A DNA stretch of 64,000 nucleotides. Origin: Roseomonas populi. GTDB lineage: Bacteria > Pseudomonadota > Alphaproteobacteria > Acetobacterales > Acetobacteraceae. Location of the stretch: the NCBI RefSeq assembly GCF_024594815.1, contig NZ_JANJOU010000001.1, positions 62,001-126,000 on the forward strand, read 5' to 3'. Shown here piece after piece: positions 57,910 through 64,000 of this stretch; position 1 is the stretch's first letter; each line of letters begins with the position of its first letter. The position numbers were made by a program, and so were the translations under genes. A model generated the notes under the pieces. The model ran no database searches. It saw only the letters and a program-made list of their open reading frames with translations, and was not told the DNA's origin.

Positions 57910-59502
57910 ATGCCCGCCCCCGCTGCCTTCACCCCCTTCCGGAACCCCGCCTTCCGGATGCTCTGGATCGCGACCACCATCAGCAACATCGGCGGCTGGG
58001 TGCAGAGCACGGGGGCCGGGTGGCTGATGACCTCCCTCGACCCCTCGCCCCTCATGGTCAGCCTCGTGCAGGTGGCCTCCATGCTGCCGGTCTTCCTGCT
58101 GGCCCTGCCGGCTGGGGCGCTGGCGGACATCATGGACCGCCGGCGCTTCCTGATCCTCACCCAGATCTGGATCCTGACCACCGCGCTGATCCTCTGCGCC
58201 CTCACCGCCACCGGCCTGCTCGGGCCCTGGGGGCTGCTGGCGCTGACCTTCTGCATCGGAATCGGCGCCGCGGCGAACTTCCCGGCCTTCGGCGCAACCA
58301 CGCCGGAGCTCGTCCGGCGCGAGGACCTGGTCCAGGCCATCGTCCTCAACTCCATGGGTTTCAACCTCGCCCGCGCCCTCGGCCCGGCGCTGGGCGGCCT
58401 GGTCCTCGGCTGGGCCGGGGCGGAGATCGCCTTCGCCCTCAACGCCACCTGCTTCCTCTACCTCACCGTCGCCCTCCTCCTCTGGCGCCGCGTGCCGGAG
58501 CGGAGCGAGGCACCTCGCGAGGGCCTGGCGGACGCCATCGGCAGCGGGCTGCGCTACGTCGTCGCCAGCCCGGTCATGCGGGGCGTGATCCTGCGCGCCA
58601 CCGCCTGCTTCTTCGCGGGCACGGCCGTCTGGGGCCTGATGCCCCTGCTGGTGCGCTACCGCCTGGGCCTCGGCCCCGGTGCCTTCGGCCTCCTGCTCGG
58701 CGCCATGGGCGCTGGCGCGGTCATGGCCGGCTTCTTCCTGCCGGCGCTCCGCCGCCGGCTCTCGCTCTCCAACACCGTCGTCGTCTGCGCCTCCTGCGTC
58801 GGCCTCGCGATGATCGGCCTCGGCCTCTCCGGCCACTGGCTGCCCGCCGGGCTCGCCATGCTCTTTTACGGCGCGTCCTGGCTGGGCATGACCTCCACCC
58901 TCAGCGCCGCCGCCCAGCTCGGCGCCCGGCCCTGGGTGCGGGCCCGGGCCATCGGCCTCTTCCAGGTCGCGACCTTCGGGGCGATGGCCCTCGGCTCCGT
59001 CTGCGGCGGCGTCGGCGCGGCGCTGATCGGCGTTCCCGCCACCCTCATCGCCTCCGGCCTCATCGGCATCGGCCTCGCCTTCGCCACGCGGCGCCTGCCC
59101 ATGGAGGCGGCGCCCCCGCCCCCCACCGCCACCCTGCACGCCGAGCCGGTGCCGGAAGCCCCCTCTCCGGAAATCCTCCCCAGCCTCGCCGCGGAGGAGG
59201 CGCGGCTGCTGGAATCCGTGCGCTACACCGTCCCCGCCGCCTCCCGGGCCGCCTTCCTCGCCGCGATGGCGGAGGTGCGCGGGGTGCGCCTGCGCGCGGG
59301 CGCGATCGTATGGCGCCTCTACGAGGATGTGGCCCACCCCGAGCGCTACGTGGAGCTATGGGCCGTCCGCTCCTGGACGGACCACCTGCGGGAGCAGTCG
59401 CGCCTGTCCGAGCAGGACCACGCCACCCTCGCCGCCGCCGCCGCCTTCCAGGAAGCGGGATCGGCGCCGGAGGCGGAGCGCTTCGTCCAGCTTCCCGTCT
59501 GA
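57910..59502 (+). CDS. MFS transporter (MFS_3 type) with C-terminal extension
   Basis: The product, about 530 residues, has about 10-12 membrane segments up to residue 400, with NIGGWVQSTGAGWLMTSL and ALADIMDRRRFLI in the first third, as in enterobactin-exporter-like MFS proteins. After residue 420 comes a soluble tail of about 110 residues with a monooxygenase-like fold pattern (VWRLYEDVAHPERYVELWAV). This tail is usual for this family. ATG at 57910 with AGGTG upstream; GTG at 57904 is an alternative. Substrate unknown. Confidence 0.88.
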   Translation: MPAPAAFTPFRNPAFRMLWIATTISNIGGWVQSTGAGWLMTSLDPSPLMVSLVQVASMLPVFLLALPAGALADIMDRRRFLILTQIWILTTALILCALTATGLLGPWGLLALTFCIGIGAAANFPAFGATTPELVRREDLVQAIVLNSMGFNLARALGPALGGLVLGWAGAEIAFALNATCFLYLTVALLLWRRVPERSEAPREGLADAIGSGLRYVVASPVMRGVILRATACFFAGTAVWGLMPLLVRYRLGLGPGAFGLLLGAMGAGAVMAGFFLPALRRRLSLSNTVVVCASCVGLAMIGLGLSGHWLPAGLAMLFYGASWLGMTSTLSAAAQLGARPWVRARAIGLFQVATFGAMALGSVCGGVGAALIGVPATLIASGLIGIGLAFATRRLPMEAAPPPPTATLHAEPVPEAPSPEILPSLAAEEARLLESVRYTVPAASRAAFLAAMAEVRGVRLRAGAIVWRLYEDVAHPERYVELWAVRSWTDHLREQSRLSEQDHATLAAAAAFQEAGSAPEAERFVQLPV

Positions 59503-59505
59503 TTG

Positions 59506-59535
59506 TCGGGCCGGGGCGCGATGGCCCCGGCCCGA
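59506..59535. terminator. Bidirectional terminator between MFS and FAH genes
   Basis: A 12-bp perfect stem (59506-59517 with 59524-59535) and 6-nt loop lie between two convergent genes. No T-runs, but position and strength support termination from both sides. Confidence 0.65.
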
Positions 59536-59548
59536 TCTCGCCCTTTCG

Positions 59549-60358
59549 TCAGGCCTGCGCGGGCGTGATCCGCACGGAGAGGTCGGGCAGCCCCTCGATC
59601 TTGCAGAGGATCACGTCGCCCGGCACCACCGGCCCCACATTCTCAGGGGTGCCGGAATAGATGATGTCCCCCGCCTTCAGCTCGAAGGCCTGGGACAGGT
59701 TGGCGATCTGCTCCGCCACGCTCCAGATCATCATGGAGAGGTCGGCGTTCTGCTTCACCTGCCCGTTCACCGCGAGCGAGATGGCGCCCTTGGTGAAGTG
59801 CCCGGTCCCCGCCACCGGATGGATCGGGCCGATGGGCGCGGAGCGGTCGAAGGCCTTGCCGATCTCCCAGGGCTTCTTCTGGTCGCCCATGCCGCGCTGC
59901 AGGTCGCGCCGCGTCATGTCCAGGCCCAGCGCGTAGCCGTAGACGTGCTCAAGCGCGCGGTCCGCGGCGATGTTCCGCCCGCCGGACTTCAGCGCGGCCA
60001 CCAGCTCCACCTCGTAGTGATAGTTCTTCGTCAACGACGGGTAGGGATGGTCGCCCACCGTGCCGGGCGCCACGAACTGGATGGCGTCGGTCGGCTTCTG
60101 GAAGAAGAAGGGCGGCTCGCGCGTCGGATCGCTCCCCATCTCCCGCGCATGGGCGGCGTAGTTGCGGCCGATGCAGTAGATCCGCCGCACGGGGAAGGCC
60201 GCGTCGCTCCCCACCACCGGCACCGTCATTTGCGGAACCTCGAAGAGGGTGCGCGGGCCGGGCGCGACCTGCGCTTCCGCGGCCGCCGTGGCCCCCACCA
60301 GCCCCGCCGCGCCGAGCGGAAGCGCGGCGCCCAGCATCGTCCTGCGGTTTGTTCTCAT
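59549..60358 (-). CDS. Tat-exported fumarylacetoacetate hydrolase-family protein
   Basis: The product, about 269 residues, has a twin-arginine signal (MRTNRRTMLGAALPLGAAG, then cleavage near AEAQ, about residue 33), which is unusual for this normally cytoplasmic family. The fold has RIYCIGRNYAAHAREM, the metal Glu pair in YHYEVELVAAL, the Asp in GLDMTRRDLQ, and AGDIIYSGTPENVGPV. All metal ligands are present. GGAGG sits 8 nt before the ATG at 60358, favouring it over the ATG at 60364. Substrate unknown. Confidence 0.87.
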   Translation of the reverse strand: MRTNRRTMLGAALPLGAAGLVGATAAAEAQVAPGPRTLFEVPQMTVPVVGSDAAFPVRRIYCIGRNYAAHAREMGSDPTREPPFFFQKPTDAIQFVAPGTVGDHPYPSLTKNYHYEVELVAALKSGGRNIAADRALEHVYGYALGLDMTRRDLQRGMGDQKKPWEIGKAFDRSAPIGPIHPVAGTGHFTKGAISLAVNGQVKQNADLSMMIWSVAEQIANLSQAFELKAGDIIYSGTPENVGPVVPGDVILCKIEGLPDLSVRITPAQA

Positions 60359-60553
60359 GCTCATCTCCTCCGCCCCGCCCCGTTCCGGGACTTCAACGTG
60401 AAGGCTAGCACGCCGACAGGACCCGGCCATGCTCTGTGATGGCAGCAGCTTCGTCCTAGAAACCTTCCCCGGCGCCGTGCATTCGGGTTGCCGAGGACGG
60501 CATCCACCCCATCATCGGACCGTCCATCGGACTCGAGCACGAAGGAGCCCCCC

Positions 60554-61072
60554 GTGGCGACCAAGACCGAAGCCGGCAAGGTTCCCGGCAAGATCCCTAC
60601 CCGCAACGACACCCCGAATAACGGCAAGGCCGTCTCCATCGGTGTTCTCCAGGCTTGCCTGGTGGACATGGCGGACCTGACCAACTCCACCAAGCAGGCG
60701 CACTGGAACGTCAAGGGCAGCCACTTCTACGGCCTGCACAAGATGTTCGAGGAGTTCTACACGATCCTCAACGAGCAGACCGACGAGATCGCGGAGCGCG
60801 CGGTCCAGCTCGGCGGCATCCCGGACGGCACGACGGAGACGATCGGGGCCACCAAGCGCATCGAGCGCTACGACAATAAGCTGCTCGACGGGCTGGAGCA
60901 CTGCGCCGCGCTCGCCGACCGCTACGCCCAGATGGCCAAGGAGCTGCGCGAGGGCATCGACCAGACGGACGAGGCCGGCGACGCCGACACCTCCGACCTG
61001 CTGACCCAGGTCTCCCGCGAGGTGGACAAGATGTTGTGGATGATCGAGGCCCACCTGCAGGGCAAGGATTGA
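60554..61072 (+). CDS. dps: Dps-family ferritin-like protein
   Basis: Dps oligomers store iron with H2O2 and shield DNA. The product, about 172 residues, has a basic, Lys-rich N-terminus (about 1-26) that could bind DNA, followed by the ferroxidase-site motif STKQAHWNVKGSHF and FEEFYTILNEQTDEIAERAVQLGG, which carry the inter-subunit metal ligands His, Asp and Glu. GTG start at 60554 follows AAGGAG at 6 nt; the frame upstream to 60488 is not family-like. A terminator follows. No OxyR site was recognised upstream. Confidence 0.9.
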   Translation: MATKTEAGKVPGKIPTRNDTPNNGKAVSIGVLQACLVDMADLTNSTKQAHWNVKGSHFYGLHKMFEEFYTILNEQTDEIAERAVQLGGIPDGTTETIGATKRIERYDNKLLDGLEHCAALADRYAQMAKELREGIDQTDEAGDADTSDLLTQVSREVDKMLWMIEAHLQGKD

Positions 61073-61091
61073 TCCTTCCTCGGCCATCTGA

Positions 61092-63161
<2,070 letters not shown>

Positions 63162-63210
63162 CCCAGCCGGGCGCCACCTGGGAAGTCCACCCAGGCCCGC
63201 AACGCTGAAA

Positions 63211-63233
63211 GGGCCGGGCCGCTCCCCCGGCCC
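63211..63233. terminator. Hairpin between convergent parE and topoisomerase IB genes
   Basis: A 7-bp stem (63211-63217 with 63227-63233) and 9-nt loop lie between two convergent genes, preceded by GAAA. Likely serves both. Confidence 0.5.
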
Positions 63234-63240
63234 GGTGCCG

Positions 63241-64000
63241 TCAGGCCGCGGCGGCCTGCAGCGCCTTCGCGGCCTTCCGGGCCGTCCGCTTCGCGGCCCC
63301 GCGCTTCGCTGCGGGCGCCGCCTTCTCCGATTTCAGCCGGGCGAGCAGCGCCAGTACCGCGGCCTCCTCCGGCTTCAGCCGCTCCATCTCCTCGCGCAGC
63401 TCCTCGTCCGCCGCCTCGGCGATCTCCAGCGCGAGCTGCCCGGCCATGTAGCCTTCCAGCAGATCGGGGTGGACGTAGCACTTGCGGCAGACCGTGGGCG
63501 TGTTCCCCAGCCGGGCGGAAACCTGCTCGATCGCCGCCCGCACGTTGCGCTTCGCGGCGGCCTGGGTGTCGAAGGTCTCGAACTCGCGCAGCGCCAGGGC
63601 GGCCATCACCGTGCCCGCCCAGGTGCGGAAGTCCTTGGCGGTAATGTCGCGCCCCGTGATCTCCTTCAGGTAGTCGTTCACGTCGCCGGAGGAGACGTCG
63701 TGCATCGTCCCGTCCTCCGCCGGCCAGGCGAAGAGCTCCTGCCCCGGCAGGTCCTGGCAGGCCTTCACAACCTTCGCGATGCGCCGGTCCTGCACGCCCA
63801 GCTTCCAGGTCTTCCCGCTCTTGCCCTTGAAGGCGAAGCGCATGCTCCCGCCTTCCACCTTCACGTGTCGGTTCCGCAGGGTGGTGAGGCCGAAGGAGCC
63901 GTTCTCCTTCGCGTAGTCGTCGTTGCCCACGCGGATCAGCGTCGTCTCCAGCAAGCGGACCACGGTGGCCAGCACCTTCTCGCGGCACAGTTCCTTCCGT
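63241..64000 (-). CDS. DNA topoisomerase IB, 5' end outside window
   Basis: The frame is open to the right edge (REKVLATVVRLLETTLIRVG spans an internal GTG at 63975), so the start is beyond 64000. The visible C-terminal part of about 253 residues holds the poxvirus/bacterial type IB catalytic region: RVGNDDYAKENGSFGLTTLR, FRTWAGTVMAALAL with the active Arg region, and the nucleophile Tyr in VCRKCYVHPDLLEGY. A Lys/Ala-rich tail of about 35 residues ends it. It relaxes supercoils without ATP. Neighbouring parE is convergent and not functionally required. Confidence 0.92.
   Translation of the reverse strand, partial: RKELCREKVLATVVRLLETTLIRVGNDDYAKENGSFGLTTLRNRHVKVEGGSMRFAFKGKSGKTWKLGVQDRRIAKVVKACQDLPGQELFAWPAEDGTMHDVSSGDVNDYLKEITGRDITAKDFRTWAGTVMAALALREFETFDTQAAAKRNVRAAIEQVSARLGNTPTVCRKCYVHPDLLEGYMAGQLALEIAEAADEELREEMERLKPEEAAVLALLARLKSEKAAPAAKRGAAKRTARKAAKALQAAAA

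Noticed and set aside
56029-59337. Minus-strand open frame of 1102 codons across the ABC exporter and MFS genes
   Set aside because: It crosses two real genes in the wrong frame and has repetitive Gly/Ala/Arg composition.
59150-59502. Soluble C-terminal domain of the MFS transporter as a new fusion
   Set aside because: As I recall, transporters of the MFS_3 family are usually about 520-530 residues and include such a tail, so it is not novel.

Overview
The window is a stretch of chromosome from a high-GC alphaproteobacterium, most likely of the Acetobacteraceae (Roseomonas-like). The evidence is the very GC-rich third codon positions, a PDH operon whose E1-beta carries its own lipoyl domain, the order trpE..trpG-trpD-trpC-moaC-moeA-lexA, and a GTTC-N7-GTTC LexA box. 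I see no phage, IS element or CRISPR array.

Region 1 (1-16.7 kb) is core metabolism, almost all on the minus strand. Read in transcription order it is tpiA, secG, pyrG, wrbA, a hybrid histidine kinase, eno, an ftsB-like division gene, pdhA-pdhB-pdhC, a GNAT acetyltransferase, lpdA, lipA and a ratA/coq10-like gene. It makes phosphoenolpyruvate and acetyl-CoA and includes LipA, which builds the lipoyl cofactor that the two PDH lipoyl domains carry. A 19-bp perfect palindrome of the TGC-N3-GCA (PhaR-like) type lies upstream of pdhA.

Region 2 (16.8-26.3 kb, plus strand) is a tightly packed run: ppiD-like chaperone, trpE, an inserted FkbM-type methyltransferase, trpG, trpD, trpC, moaC, moeA and lexA, with several stop/start overlaps.

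Region 3 (26.3-38.3 kb) is accessory. It has a two-gene methyltransferase/unknown module, tRNA-Val(GAC), an N-formylglutamate amidohydrolase, a lytic transglycosylase, oxyR, a P450, an N-acyl-D-amino-acid deacylase, a FUSC protein, a DHH phosphoesterase and a small secreted protein. The intergenic gap at 30.8-30.9 kb has the features of an MmgR/alpha-r8 (suhB-type) small RNA on the minus strand: the 10-mer UUUCCUCCCU, then a 9-bp terminator stem and eight U. Two PhaR-like sites flank its predicted promoter. This is the most interesting signal in the window, because it would tie polyhydroxyalkanoate/acetyl-CoA control to both the sRNA and pdhA.

Region 4 (38.6-55 kb) is catabolic and transport. 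It has a YaiI-type protein, a SDR-hyuA-hyuB operon, a hydroxyacid dehydrogenase with a flavin reductase, a nucleoside deoxyribosyltransferase, tRNA-Ser(GGA), a glycosyltransferase, an isochorismatase-type hydrolase, a RraA-type protein with a sugar-acid dehydratase, an NCS2 purine permease, a Bug-type binding protein, and a rutC-rutD pair without the rest of the rut operon.

Region 5 (55-64 kb) holds small membrane proteins, an ABC exporter, an MFS transporter, a Tat-exported FAH-family protein, a Dps-like ferritin, parE and a topoisomerase IB that runs off the window end. Function calls rest on motif recognition and remembered family knowledge; no database search was possible.
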